Shown here in pieces: positions 24,003 through 30,665 of a stretch of 47,454 nucleotides of DNA. The position numbers and the translations under genes are program-made. The notes beneath the pieces were generated by a model. That model made no database searches. It saw only the letters and a list, made by a program, of their open reading frames with translations, and had not been told where the DNA came from. Each line of letters opens with the position of its first letter. The stretch's first letter is position 1. Source of the DNA: a virus. The stretch lies in IMG/VR virus record IMGVR_UViG_3300025010_000095, positions 1 through 47,454 of that record. One strand, 5' to 3'.

Positions 24003-25505
24003 ATGCCGATAGTATCTTGCGATGCTTCTCAGCTCGAGATACGTGTAGCGGCTCTCCTCTCACAAGATGAAGCTATGCTGCAAGAAATTTGGAATGGAGT
24101 AGATGCACATGCAATGAACTGTACTGAGGTTATGGAACTTCCTCTGACTGATGATAACAGGACAGCAGCGAAAGTAACTTCGTTCAGAGCCTTGTATGGT
24201 GGGACTCCCTATGCTTTCTACATGGACAGTAAGATGCCTAACTTCTCACTCAAGAAGTGGGAAAAGATTATGGATAATTATTATGCTAAGTACAAAGGGT
24301 TAGGGAAATGGCAGAAAAATAACTATAAGGAGGTGCAGAGGTCAGGTGAATTAAAAAGTCCAGTCACAGGGCGAATATGGCGCTTTAAACAGTATAAAAC
24401 GAGAGATGGAATGCAGTACAAATGGGCTGAGGTTTGTAATTATCCCGTTAGTAATAGCGGCCTTGTGTGGTAACACACATTGAATAATCTCTTTAATTCA
24501 GGGGAAGTCCTAATAGGATAATCCTGAGCCAAGCTAATTTTCATTGACAAGCGCGTGTCTTTCATGTTATAATATTAGTTAGGAGGTAGCTATGAATTAC
24601 TTGCGCATGTCTAAGGCAGAGGAAGATGCACTCATTGTAGAATTTAATGGTAATACCGGCACGCGTGCTCTGTGCAAGAAGTATAAACGTAGTCTCGATA
24701 TTATCCGGAGAATCTGGCTCACTAAATACACAGAAGAGGATATAAAACTGCGTGGTAGTAGGTTATGTGCATATCATAAAGTCGGTAGTAAGAATCCTAT
24801 GTACGGTAAACGCGGAGCAGAGCATCCAAATGCTATAGAAACGAGCTATTGCAATGGTTATATTCATGTTTTTGCTCCGCACTGGTACACAGGTGCTATT
24901 GATGGTGGCCGCGTATATGAACATATACTTGTTTATTGCGCAGTTAATTCTCTAACTGAGTTACCACCTAGGCATGTTGTTCACCATAAAGATGGTAATA
25001 AAATAAACAACTGTCCTACTAATCTACAGTTAATGACTATAAGTGAGCACATGAAATTGCATAATCTGCTTAGAAGATTAGAAGGTGCAACGACTATCTC
25101 GCAAGAGAGTACACCTCAAGAGAGTGTGGAAATAGGAGACACCCCACTTGTGGGTGATGATATAGTCTGGCCTCTATGGTAACATAGAGAGAGTCTACGG
25201 AATCGGTAGATTCGTAACACAAGCGTCAGGGAACCTCATTTGACTTTATTGCATTGTGGATGGCTCTTTGTCAACAAGATTTCCTCAAGTATCCAGATAT
25301 AAAATTTATAATAATGGTTCACGATGAACTTGTTTTCGATTGTCCTGAAAAATATGTTGACTTTGTAGCAGAAACATTATATACTAGAGTAGTAGGGTTG
25401 AGTACATCTATTGAACAGTTCTTTGGTTATCCCTGTAACGTACCGTTTAGTGGTGAAGTGAAGGTCGGTGAGTCTTGGGGAAAACTAGAGAAATATAAAC
25501 TGTGA
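24003..25505 (+). CDS. DNA polymerase I family, C-terminal half (palm and fingers), interrupted by a group I intron
   Basis: Exon 1 (24003-24448) holds motif A SCDASQLEIRVAALLS and motif B NRTAAKVTSFRALYGG. Exon 2 (25226-25505) holds motif C IIMVHDELVFDCP and ends EKYKL. Joining at these positions restores NYPVQGTSFDFIALW, the expected PolA sequence, and 446 plus 280 nt gives an in-frame 242 codons. Without splicing, translation would stop at 24473, before motif C, and no active polymerase could form. The start ATG has only a weak ribosome site and probably depends on coupling with the 72-residue gene. Confidence 0.85.
24544..24573 (+). promoter_or_regulatory. Promoter inside the group I intron
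   Basis: TTGACA (24544-24549), 18-nt spacer, TATAAT (24568-24573), followed by TTAGGAGG before the HNH start. It gives the intron endonuclease its own expression, independent of polymerase transcription. Confidence 0.7.
24592..25182 (+). CDS. Intron-encoded HNH homing endonuclease
   Basis: 196 residues. The N terminus (about 1-45) is an HTH-like segment (NTGTRALCKKYKRSLDIIRRIW), then HNH_3-type sequence: RVYEHILVYCAVNS, HVVHHKDGNKINN and LQLMTISEHMKLH (His-His, Asn, His). The last 30 residues are dictated by the intron core and are unlikely to be conserved as protein. It would cut intronless polymerase genes to spread the intron. Confidence 0.85.
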   Translation: MNYLRMSKAEEDALIVEFNGNTGTRALCKKYKRSLDIIRRIWLTKYTEEDIKLRGSRLCAYHKVGSKNPMYGKRGAEHPNAIETSYCNGYIHVFAPHWYTGAIDGGRVYEHILVYCAVNSLTELPPRHVVHHKDGNKINNCPTNLQLMTISEHMKLHNLLRRLEGATTISQESTPQESVEIGDTPLVGDDIVWPLW

Positions 25506-25513
25506 GGGAGCTA

Positions 25514-25651
25514 ATGGCTGGCGAGAATAACCCAAATTTATGTAGCAAATGTGTTTGGAAAGCTGCGCCCAATCATGGTTGGTGTTATTGGTGGTATACA
25601 GAGCCGACAGAACACTGTGGTTGGGAAGATATAAACCCAAACAGAAGGTAA
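25514..25651 (+). CDS. 45-residue Cys/Trp-rich protein
   Basis: ATG 25514 behind GAGGGAG, eight bases after the polymerase stop. CSKC early, then C-Y-W-W-Y and HCGW: four Cys and seven aromatic residues suggest a small zinc site. Not recognised. Confidence 0.5.
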   Translation: MAGENNPNLCSKCVWKAAPNHGWCYWWYTEPTEHCGWEDINPNRR

Positions 25652-25660
25652 CTTACACTA

Positions 25661-25681
25661 GGCGGATGCGAAGCATCTGAC
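25661..25681. repeat. 21-nt hairpin repeat, copy D
   Basis: Arms GGCGGATGC and GCATCTGAC around GAA, with the shared fourth-position G-U. Intergenic; its right arm ends just before the GGGAGA ribosome site of the next gene. Confidence 0.65.
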
Positions 25682-25692
25682 GGGAGATATAT

Positions 25693-25875
25693 TTGAAAAC
25701 ATTTGTCAGTATCTATAGGGATAAAGATGGTTCCGCATTTGTTGGCGAGCCCATTTCGGTTGGTAGTATAGAGGAACTACTGGAGGCAGAGAAAGTTGTA
25801 CTATATGAGATTCCTTCACTTGTTTCTATAGACGTATGTGAGATTCATAAGACAGTTACCAAGGAGGAAGAGTAA
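25693..25875 (+). CDS. 60-residue protein
   Basis: TTG start (CGGGAGA site). Sequence KTFVSIYRDKDGSAFVGEPI then an acidic helix; ends overlapping the next ATG by one base. A small alpha/beta fold of unknown function. Confidence 0.55.
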   Translation: MKTFVSIYRDKDGSAFVGEPISVGSIEELLEAEKVVLYEIPSLVSIDVCEIHKTVTKEEE

Positions 25876-26030
25876 TGCCCCGATTCAAGGCCATAATTGA
25901 TTTCTCCGCAGATGTTCCTGATGAACAGCAGATGGACTACTGCGAGACTGCTATTACGGAGGGAGCAGCAGCAATATATGGTACAGCAACAATCATCTCT
26001 ATAGATGAAATTGAGGACTTGAATGCCTGA
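25875..26030 (+). CDS. 51-residue acidic protein
   Basis: ATG 25875 behind AAGGAGGAAG. FKAIIDFSADVPDEQQMDYCE then AAAIYGTATIISIDEIED. Starts at the previous stop and overlaps the next start, so it is part of a coupled chain. Unknown. Confidence 0.55.
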   Translation: MPRFKAIIDFSADVPDEQQMDYCETAITEGAAAIYGTATIISIDEIEDLNA

Positions 26031-26193
26031 CCCATATGAACCAACTACATATTCGCTAAAGCGAAGGCTCGTTGAGCTGGAAGATACTGTGACAGACTTA
26101 CAAAAGAAACTACAAGCCATATCTGACGATCTATTCAGAGGGCATACAATAACAAAGGAGACAACATTTGACAGCAACAGTTTCGAAGATTGA
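26023..26193 (+). CDS. 56-residue coiled-coil protein
   Basis: ATG 26023 overlapping the previous stop. The middle (LKRRLVELEDTVTDLQKKLQAISDDL) is a clear heptad coiled coil. Overlaps the SSB-like gene start by 26 nt. Function unknown. Confidence 0.5.
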   Translation: MPDPYEPTTYSLKRRLVELEDTVTDLQKKLQAISDDLFRGHTITKETTFDSNSFED

Positions 26194-26695
26194 ATATAAC
26201 GTACAGATGGGTTCATATAAAGTAACTAAACTTACTCTTGATGTAAAGGGTGAAGAGAAATCCTATAACATCTTTACTAACGCACCTGTTCATAAGACGA
26301 TACAGAATGAATTGAAGGTGGGAGATTTCATTGAAGTCACAATGGTTAAGAATGGAAAGTATTGGAATATTGGGGAAATTAAAAAGCAAGTATCTGCTCC
26401 TTCTTCCCAACGGGAAAGTAGAACTGTACAATTACAAGAACCAACTAACAAAGACCTTTCTATTGCACGAGCAGTCTGTATCAAAGCAGCAGTAGAGACG
26501 TTTGCTGCGCTAGTTGCTAATGGTGCCGTGAAGAAGACAATTAAACCAGATGCCGCTGCCGCCGAGATTCTTATGTTGTGTAAGAGCTTTGAAGGATACC
26601 TCACGTTGTCAGAAGATTTGGATGCTCTTACTGCGGATAGTTCCTCTATCAGTGGGGAGGGTGGTGAGTTCGAGGAACGACCCTTCCCTGCATAA
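26168..26695 (+). CDS. OB-fold single-stranded DNA-binding protein candidate
   Basis: 175 residues from TTG 26168 (AAAGGAG site). Residues about 1-75 (VSKIEYNVQMGSYKVTKLTL, KVGDFIEVTMVKNGKYWNI) have the five-strand pattern of an OB fold. A helical middle follows (about 98-145), and the C terminus is acidic and ends EFEERPFPA, reminiscent of the acidic Pro-Phe tips by which SSB proteins recruit partners. Located after helicase and polymerase genes, a sensible place for a replication SSB. Not proved by a specific motif. Confidence 0.6.
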   Translation: MTATVSKIEYNVQMGSYKVTKLTLDVKGEEKSYNIFTNAPVHKTIQNELKVGDFIEVTMVKNGKYWNIGEIKKQVSAPSSQRESRTVQLQEPTNKDLSIARAVCIKAAVETFAALVANGAVKKTIKPDAAAAEILMLCKSFEGYLTLSEDLDALTADSSSISGEGGEFEERPFPA

Positions 26696-26703
26696 TTAAA
26701 ACG

Positions 26704-26782
26704 TGATCTTGGCGTGGAGAGGGAATACTTTGGGGCACGAGAGTGAAGACCGGCGATGAGCGGTGGGGCCGCTCCAAGATCA
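26704..26782 (+). ncRNA. Compact structured intergenic element
   Basis: A 9-bp closing stem TGATCTTGG / CCAAGATCA (26704-26712 with 26774-26782) encloses a GC-richer segment with an internal hairpin GAGCGG/CCGCTC around TGGGG. It follows the SSB-like stop and abuts palindrome copy 8. The shape fits a small RNA, a riboswitch-like leader or an RNA processing signal. No known class is recognised. Confidence 0.45.
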
Positions 26783-26796
26783 TTTAGATTTCTAAA
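26783..26796. repeat. Palindrome copy 8 (TTTAG-4-CTAAA family)
   Basis: TTTAG / CTAAA around ATTT, directly after the structured element and before the CGGAGG ribosome site of the gene at 26807. Confidence 0.8.
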
Positions 26797-26806
26797 CGGA
26801 GGTTTT

Positions 26807-26989
26807 ATGTCTGTGCTATTTGGTAAAGAGAAGGATGATGTTTACTGCTTAGACTTCAACAGCGATGGTACTATTGACTTCTCTACATGCTCTTATCAGA
26901 TTAGTTCTTGGGGTTGTGGCTCCTTAAATAGAGAAGAAACCAAGAAGCTATATGAAGCAATGCAATCTTACTTTGAGAAGGAGAAGTAA
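26807..26989 (+). CDS. 60-residue protein
   Basis: ATG 26807 behind CGGAGG; a longer frame from 26756 would run through the palindrome and structured element and is rejected. FGKEKDDVYCLDFNSDGTID then a C-terminal helix. Two separate Cys. Not recognised. Confidence 0.6.
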   Translation: MSVLFGKEKDDVYCLDFNSDGTIDFSTCSYQISSWGCGSLNREETKKLYEAMQSYFEKEK

Positions 26990-27163
26990 TTGCCGATATA
27001 TAAATTCAAATGCGAAGAGTGTGGGATTACAGAGGAAATACTTTGTCATCATTCTTTAAAGTCAGCATTCCGCTGTAACAAATGTGAAGGAAAACTTGTG
27101 GAAGTAGTTACGTCTCCTGATTTTATTATACGAGGATTTAAGGCCAAGAATAATTATGAGTGA
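26990..27163 (+). CDS. FmdB-like zinc-ribbon protein
   Basis: 57 residues from TTG 26990 (AAGGAGAAG site), opening MPIYKFKCEECG with a second pair CNKC, and ending with a FIIRGF segment. This is the pattern of the FmdB/CxxC_CxxC small regulatory family (PIYxYxCxxCG ... CPxCG ... GSGFY). These proteins are thought to be regulatory or adaptor ribbons; the phage role is unknown. Confidence 0.65.
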   Translation: MPIYKFKCEECGITEEILCHHSLKSAFRCNKCEGKLVEVVTSPDFIIRGFKAKNNYE

Positions 27164-27284
27164 GGAACGCCCGAACCGCGATAGCGGTTATTGTCCTTGT
27201 GAACAATGTCAGTTTAATTACAGGAATAGATGTACGAATCCTACGTTTGAATCGGAAGAAACTATCCCATGTTTCGGAGAATGA
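27156..27284 (+). CDS. 42-residue Cys-rich protein
   Basis: ATG 27156 overlaps the end of the FmdB-like gene. Five Cys arranged CPCEQC, RC and CFGE resemble a small iron-sulfur or zinc peptide; ends three bases upstream of the RecB-like start (stop 27282-27284, start 27286). Such Cys-rich miniproteins next to RecB/Cas4-like nucleases could relate to cluster assembly, but that is speculation. Confidence 0.5.
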   Translation: MSEERPNRDSGYCPCEQCQFNYRNRCTNPTFESEETIPCFGE

Positions 27285-27285
27285 T

Positions 27286-28157
27286 TTGCAAATAACTAAT
27301 AACTATAATCTGCCTGAATCAATTTACAAAGCATTAGCAACAGACTCCTATAAGAAAGGAGACGGAGACTATTCAGTAACCGAAATTTTACAGCCACCAC
27401 AACTATGCCAACTGAAGCGTAGACATTCTGAGGAGTTATCAGAAGAAGCTATGGACAGATGTTGGAGTTTGTTTGGAAGTGCTGTTCACCACAGGCTAGT
27501 CCATCTGGAAGTTTATCAGAAGAGAGGCTTTATGTTGAATGCTTAGATAGAAAGATAGGAGGTCAGGTAGACTGCTATCATAATGGAGTGATCGAAGATT
27601 TCAAAGTGACCTCAGCGTGGACGTTAGTATACGGTAGTCGAGTTAAAGAGTGGGAGGAACAGCTAAATCTTTATGCCTACATATTCCGTCAGAACGGTTA
27701 TACTGTAGACAAACTACAGATCATAGCTATCCTCAGAGATTGGGATAAGAACCGCGCTCTTGCAGATGGTAAATACCCACAGACACCTATACAAGTTATT
27801 CCTCTGACATTGTGGACAGAGGGGGAACAACTACAGTTTCTACATAGGAAGATGTTAGTTCATATCGGAGCGGAAGATATACCTGATGAAGACTTGTCTA
27901 TTGGTTTTAGATGTATGCCAGATGAAATGTGGGAACAGCCAAACAAGTGGGCAGTTATGAAAGAAGGACGGAAGTCAGCAGTACGAGTCTTCGATACAGA
28001 AGAGGACGCTTGGCAGCATATGAATGAAGCTAAATATGAAGATGCTCGTTATATGTCTGTAGTCAAACGGCCGGGTAAGAGGACGAGATGTTCAGATTTT
28101 TGTTCCGTGCGAGATTATTGTCAACAGTATAAAGATTATTTGAAAGGAAATAGCTAA
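27286..28157 (+). CDS. RecB/Cas4-like PD-(D/E)XK nuclease, in two frames
   Basis: N-terminal part from TTG 27286 (CGGAGA site) reads MQITNNYNLPESIYKAL to LFGSAVHHRL, then is stopped at 27546. The C-terminal part is in the -1 frame through to 28157 and carries the nuclease core GGQVDCYHNGVIEDFKVTSAW (Asp, then Glu-Asp-Phe-Lys), EWEEQLNLYAYIF and late Cys residues (CSDFCSVRDYC). Both halves belong to one domain: the switch must occur near 27490-27515, between HHRL and SPSGSLSEERLYVE. No X-XXY-YYZ slippery heptamer is seen there, so a sequencing error or a real inactivating frameshift is more likely than programmed frameshifting. If intact it would be a DNA exonuclease for replication or recombination. 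Confidence 0.7.
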
Positions 28158-28357
28158 TGTGCAAATCAACTACAGATACCTCTACATTTAATTGTAAGTG
28201 TCTTGAGGATGAATTAAACATGATTTCTATACCAGTTAGTGACTATGAATTTCTTCAAGCGTCCACTAAAACACTTCATTGGCTTATTGCTTGTGGTGTG
28301 GATAATTGGGAAGGTTATCAAAACGCTATGTTGTCTATAGGTGGGGAGGCAGCATAG
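28157..28357 (+). CDS. 66-residue protein
   Basis: ATG overlaps the nuclease stop. Early Cys (CKST, FNCKCL), then a helical SDYEFLQASTKTLHWLIACGV. Its 3' end contains the GGGGAGG that serves the next gene. Unknown. Confidence 0.55.
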   Translation: MCKSTTDTSTFNCKCLEDELNMISIPVSDYEFLQASTKTLHWLIACGVDNWEGYQNAMLSIGGEAA

Positions 28358-28770
28358 AAAAAGCTGATTTTTATAAAGTCCTCTCTGCGATACGTAGATG
28401 TTTCTCTCGCAGTAAAACTCACAGAGAAGTATTGAATATGGCGAAGACAGATGAACTAGGCCCAAAGGGAGGTAAACGATATAGATGTTGTATCTGTGGA
28501 GAATCCTTCGGAATAAAGGAAGTACACGTTGACCATATAGATTGTGTTATTCCTTTAGATAAGACAGCAGAAAGTATGACGTGGGATGAAATTATCAAAC
28601 GCATCTTCTGTGACATTACTAACTTACAGACGATTTGTATTAGGTGCCATTCTACGAAAAGTAAACTAGAAGGTAAGGGGAGGAGAAACATACGTACATC
28701 TGTACAAAATGTAAAGAAAGTAAAACCGAAGAAGAAATGTCTAAAGACAGAACTAGAAGAACTGGTTTAA
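28354..28770 (+). CDS. HNH endonuclease with probable ATA start
   Basis: About 138 residues: EKADFYKVLSAIRRCFSRS, then GPKGGKRYRCCICGESF, VHVDHIDCVIPL and LQTICIRCHSTKSK, a complete phage HNH domain (CxxC, DH, CxxCH). No ATG/GTG/TTG lies near the conserved N terminus except 28306, far inside the previous gene and without a ribosome site. ATA at 28354 follows GGGGAGG by four bases and overlaps the previous stop. An internal ATG at 28438 would remove the conserved IRRxFxRS helix. The 3' end overlaps the endonuclease VII gene by 79 nt. Confidence 0.65.
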   Translation: MEKADFYKVLSAIRRCFSRSKTHREVLNMAKTDELGPKGGKRYRCCICGESFGIKEVHVDHIDCVIPLDKTAESMTWDEIIKRIFCDITNLQTICIRCHSTKSKLEGKGRRNIRTSVQNVKKVKPKKKCLKTELEELV

Positions 28771-29147
28771 GTAGTTGGTGTAAATCTTGTAGAACTGTCT
28801 CAACTAGAGGTTGGACAAATAAAAACACACAAAGACTTAAATCTTATAGAGCACTGAAATATGAGCAGAATTATGATTATATGAAAGCTAGGGACTACTC
28901 ACTAAAACAGCGGTATGGTATTGATCTTAATGGTTATGATCTTTTGCTAAGATCACAAAATTATTGTTGTGCTATTTGCGGAAGAGATGGCCGTGAAATG
29001 ACTTACCTGTTACATGTAGATCATAATCATATTAGTGGGAAAGTTAGAGGGCTGCTATGTGCTCCGTGTAATGTTTTTCTTGGACATCTAAAAGATGATG
29101 CTACTAAAATAGAGAGGGCTATTAAGTACCTAATAGAACAGGAGTAG
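28692..29147 (+). CDS. Endonuclease VII-like recombination nuclease with probable ACG start
   Basis: About 151 residues. The core has CAICGRDG, LLHVDHNHISGKVRGLLCAPCNVFLGHL, the His-Me finger of the T4 endonuclease VII (gp49) family, which resolves branched DNA before packaging. The family N terminus carries a first Cys pair: here YICTKCKESK, then SSWCKSC. That pair lies upstream of ATG 28737 and is reached only from ACG 28692, which follows GGAGGAG by six bases. Starting at 28737 would lose half of a zinc site. Confidence 0.75.
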   Translation, partial: TYICTKCKESKTEEEMSKDRTRRTGLSSWCKSCRTVSTRGWTNKNTQRLKSYRALKYEQNYDYMKARDYSLKQRYGIDLNGYDLLLRSQNYCCAICGRDGREMTYLLHVDHNHISGKVRGLLCAPCNVFLGHLKDDATKIERAIKYLIEQE

Positions 29148-29156
29148 GGGGAACTA

Positions 29157-29381
29157 ATCGGACGACCTCGCGGAAGCAAAAACAAATCACTGACACAAGT
29201 GGCACAGATTGTGGCGCTGGCAAGAAACCTAAGAGACGCAGAAAGACAGATGAATAGTGATTGGTGTGACAGTGCAGTTAAGTGCAAGGAGGGATATAGG
29301 AAAGTATCTGAGATAAAGAAAGTGTTATATACTTTGCTAGATGAAATGGACGGCACTAAAGCGCCTGATAGGGAGGACTAA
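29157..29381 (+). CDS. 74-residue protein with probable ATC start
   Basis: Opens GRPRGSKNKS, an AT-hook-like N terminus that in other phage proteins directly follows the initiator Met. The codon in that place is ATC (29157), after GGGGGA. A GTG at 29199 would remove the motif. The rest is helical with a basic segment (KEGYRKVSEIKK) and acidic end. DNA-binding accessory protein is a guess from the N terminus. Confidence 0.55.
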   Translation: MGRPRGSKNKSLTQVAQIVALARNLRDAERQMNSDWCDSAVKCKEGYRKVSEIKKVLYTLLDEMDGTKAPDRED

Positions 29382-29384
29382 CCT

Positions 29385-30158
29385 ACGAAAATCTTATGCA
29401 TACCTGATACTCACATCAAGCCAGGGCAAGACCTACGGCGGTTTAGAGCATTAGGTAATTATATATGTGAAGAGAAACCTGATGTTATTGTTTCAATGGG
29501 AGACTTCCTATCTCTGAATAGTATCTCACATTGGGATTCCAGTAAGAAACTTATGATGGAAGGAAGGCGCTATAAGGAAGAGATTGATACAGGCAATCTA
29601 GCACTGAACATGCTAGAGAAACCTATTAAAGAACTACAAGAACAGCAGAAGAATCATAAAGTAAAGCAATATAAACCTAAGAAGGTATTTATTCTTGGTA
29701 ATCACTGTGCTTGGGTTGATAAGTATGTCGAACAGAATCCCCAATTAGAGGGCCATATTGACCTTGTAGAGGACTTAAAGATACACAAGAGGGGTTGGGA
29801 TGTTATACCGTACAAAGGTTACTATGAGTGCAATAATATATTGTTTACTCATGTTCCTATCGCCGCTAATCAGCAGCCGGTATCAGGTAAGTATGCTCTC
29901 CACTCTGCTCTTGCTTTGTCTGCTAAGTCCGTTGTATTTGCTCATACTCATAGGTTGGAGCAAACGAACTTCAAGAGACATGGGACAGATGAACTCATAC
30001 AAGGATTGACTGTTGGCTGCTTCTTTGAGGGAGAAGATGAATATGCAGAAGGTGGTGCTAATCACTACTGGCGTGGTATCTGCATGTTAAACATCTGGCG
30101 ACAAGGTAGGTTTGATCTAACAACTATATCTTTGGAGAACTTAATAGATGGACTATAA
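29385..30158 (+). CDS. Calcineurin-like metallophosphoesterase with probable ACG start
   Basis: 257 residues from ACG 29385, eight bases after GGGAGG; TKILCIPDTHIKPG is the canonical first strand and metal site, and there is no ATG, GTG or TTG in this frame before MGDF at 29496. Metal motifs in order: PDTH (Asp-x-His), MGDF, GNHC, FTHVPI and FAHTHR. Two metal ions would hydrolyse phosphodiesters or nucleotides. Phage homologues often sit near nucleotide-metabolism or recombination genes, as here. Substrate unknown. Confidence 0.8.
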   Translation, partial: TKILCIPDTHIKPGQDLRRFRALGNYICEEKPDVIVSMGDFLSLNSISHWDSSKKLMMEGRRYKEEIDTGNLALNMLEKPIKELQEQQKNHKVKQYKPKKVFILGNHCAWVDKYVEQNPQLEGHIDLVEDLKIHKRGWDVIPYKGYYECNNILFTHVPIAANQQPVSGKYALHSALALSAKSVVFAHTHRLEQTNFKRHGTDELIQGLTVGCFFEGEDEYAEGGANHYWRGICMLNIWRQGRFDLTTISLENLIDGL

Positions 30159-30348
30159 AGTAGGAGATAGAGTCAAAGTAATTGCTAACTACGACCAGCA
30201 TGGTGTTCCTATAGGAACATACGGAACTATTAGACAAATACTTCCTGAAACAGCACGCTTTCCCATCTCCCTGAGGGGTATAAGTAGCCATTTTAAGGAA
30301 GATGAAATACGTTGGGCATTGAGAGGAGAAGAGAATCTTGCAATCTAA
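30148..30348 (+). CDS. Small SH3-like barrel protein
   Basis: 66 residues from ATG 30148, overlapping the phosphoesterase end. YKVGDRVKVIANYDQHGVPI then GTYGTIRQI is a KOW/SH3-like small barrel pattern. Overlaps the next TTG start. Function unknown. Confidence 0.55.
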   Translation: MDYKVGDRVKVIANYDQHGVPIGTYGTIRQILPETARFPISLRGISSHFKEDEIRWALRGEENLAI

Positions 30349-30499
30349 AGCAGAAGATTTGGCTAATAAACACTGGTCATACGTGGCAGCTTTGCTGACA
30401 GCGCATCAACATCAACCGGAACTTATTGAAATCATTGGCTTCCACTATCGCAGCAGCTTCGTGCATGGATATAAACACGGGGTGGAATCGTGCAATTAA
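30338..30499 (+). CDS. 53-residue His-rich protein
   Basis: TTG 30338 (GAGGAGAAG site), overlapping the previous gene. KAEDLANKHWSYVAALLTAH then HQHQPELIEIIGFHYRSSF: many His and aromatic residues, helical. Common as an unnamed small gene in phage nucleotide-metabolism clusters; not otherwise recognised. Confidence 0.55.
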   Translation: MQSKAEDLANKHWSYVAALLTAHQHQPELIEIIGFHYRSSFVHGYKHGVESCN

Positions 30500-30657
30500 A
30501 AGAGGGCTGGTTCGAGAGACAGGCAGACGCTGCAACTAAGAAGGTTGCATCATGGCCCACTTGGTATAGAGAACGTATGGATCTTTGGTTAAAGATAATA
30601 CAAGCTGAGGATGAAACTATACCAAGACAGGATAGAAATAAATATGGCAACTACTAG
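30490..30657 (+). CDS. 55-residue helical protein
   Basis: GTG 30490 within the end of the previous gene. KEGWFERQADAATKKVASWP then YRERMDLWLKIIQAEDE; strongly helical and rich in Trp. Followed by MazG after an AGGAGG site. Unknown. Confidence 0.55.
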   Translation: MQLKEGWFERQADAATKKVASWPTWYRERMDLWLKIIQAEDETIPRQDRNKYGNY

Positions 30658-30665
30658 GAGGTATT

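Larger units (their letters stand above)
24449..25225 (+). ncRNA. Group I self-splicing intron in the polymerase gene
   Basis: 777 nt. The upstream exon ends in U (24448), and CCGU pairs with GCGG in the intron (24456-24459) as P1 with the expected U-G pair. A GTAA-capped hairpin TGTGTG/CACACA follows as P2. GATAATCCTGAGCCAAGC (24519-24536) is the Q core. R is GGTGCAACGACTAT (25084-25097), and its GACTAT pairs with ATAGTC (25162-25167) as P7. A P9-like stem CTCTATG/CATAGAG has a GTAA loop. The intron ends in G (25225). The HNH gene occupies the P6-side loop and its C-terminal codons run through R, S and P9. Confidence 0.88.

Noticed and set aside
26704-26796. Tetrahydrofolate-type riboswitch, because of GGAGAG and CCGCTCC at the ends
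   Set aside because: Only the terminal pairing resembles it; the conserved internal binding-loop sequences are not present and the downstream gene is not a folate gene.
27459-27546. Programmed -1 ribosomal frameshift in the RecB-like nuclease
   Set aside because: No X-XXY-YYZ heptamer with a downstream stem was found in the overlap, so an indel is the simpler reading.
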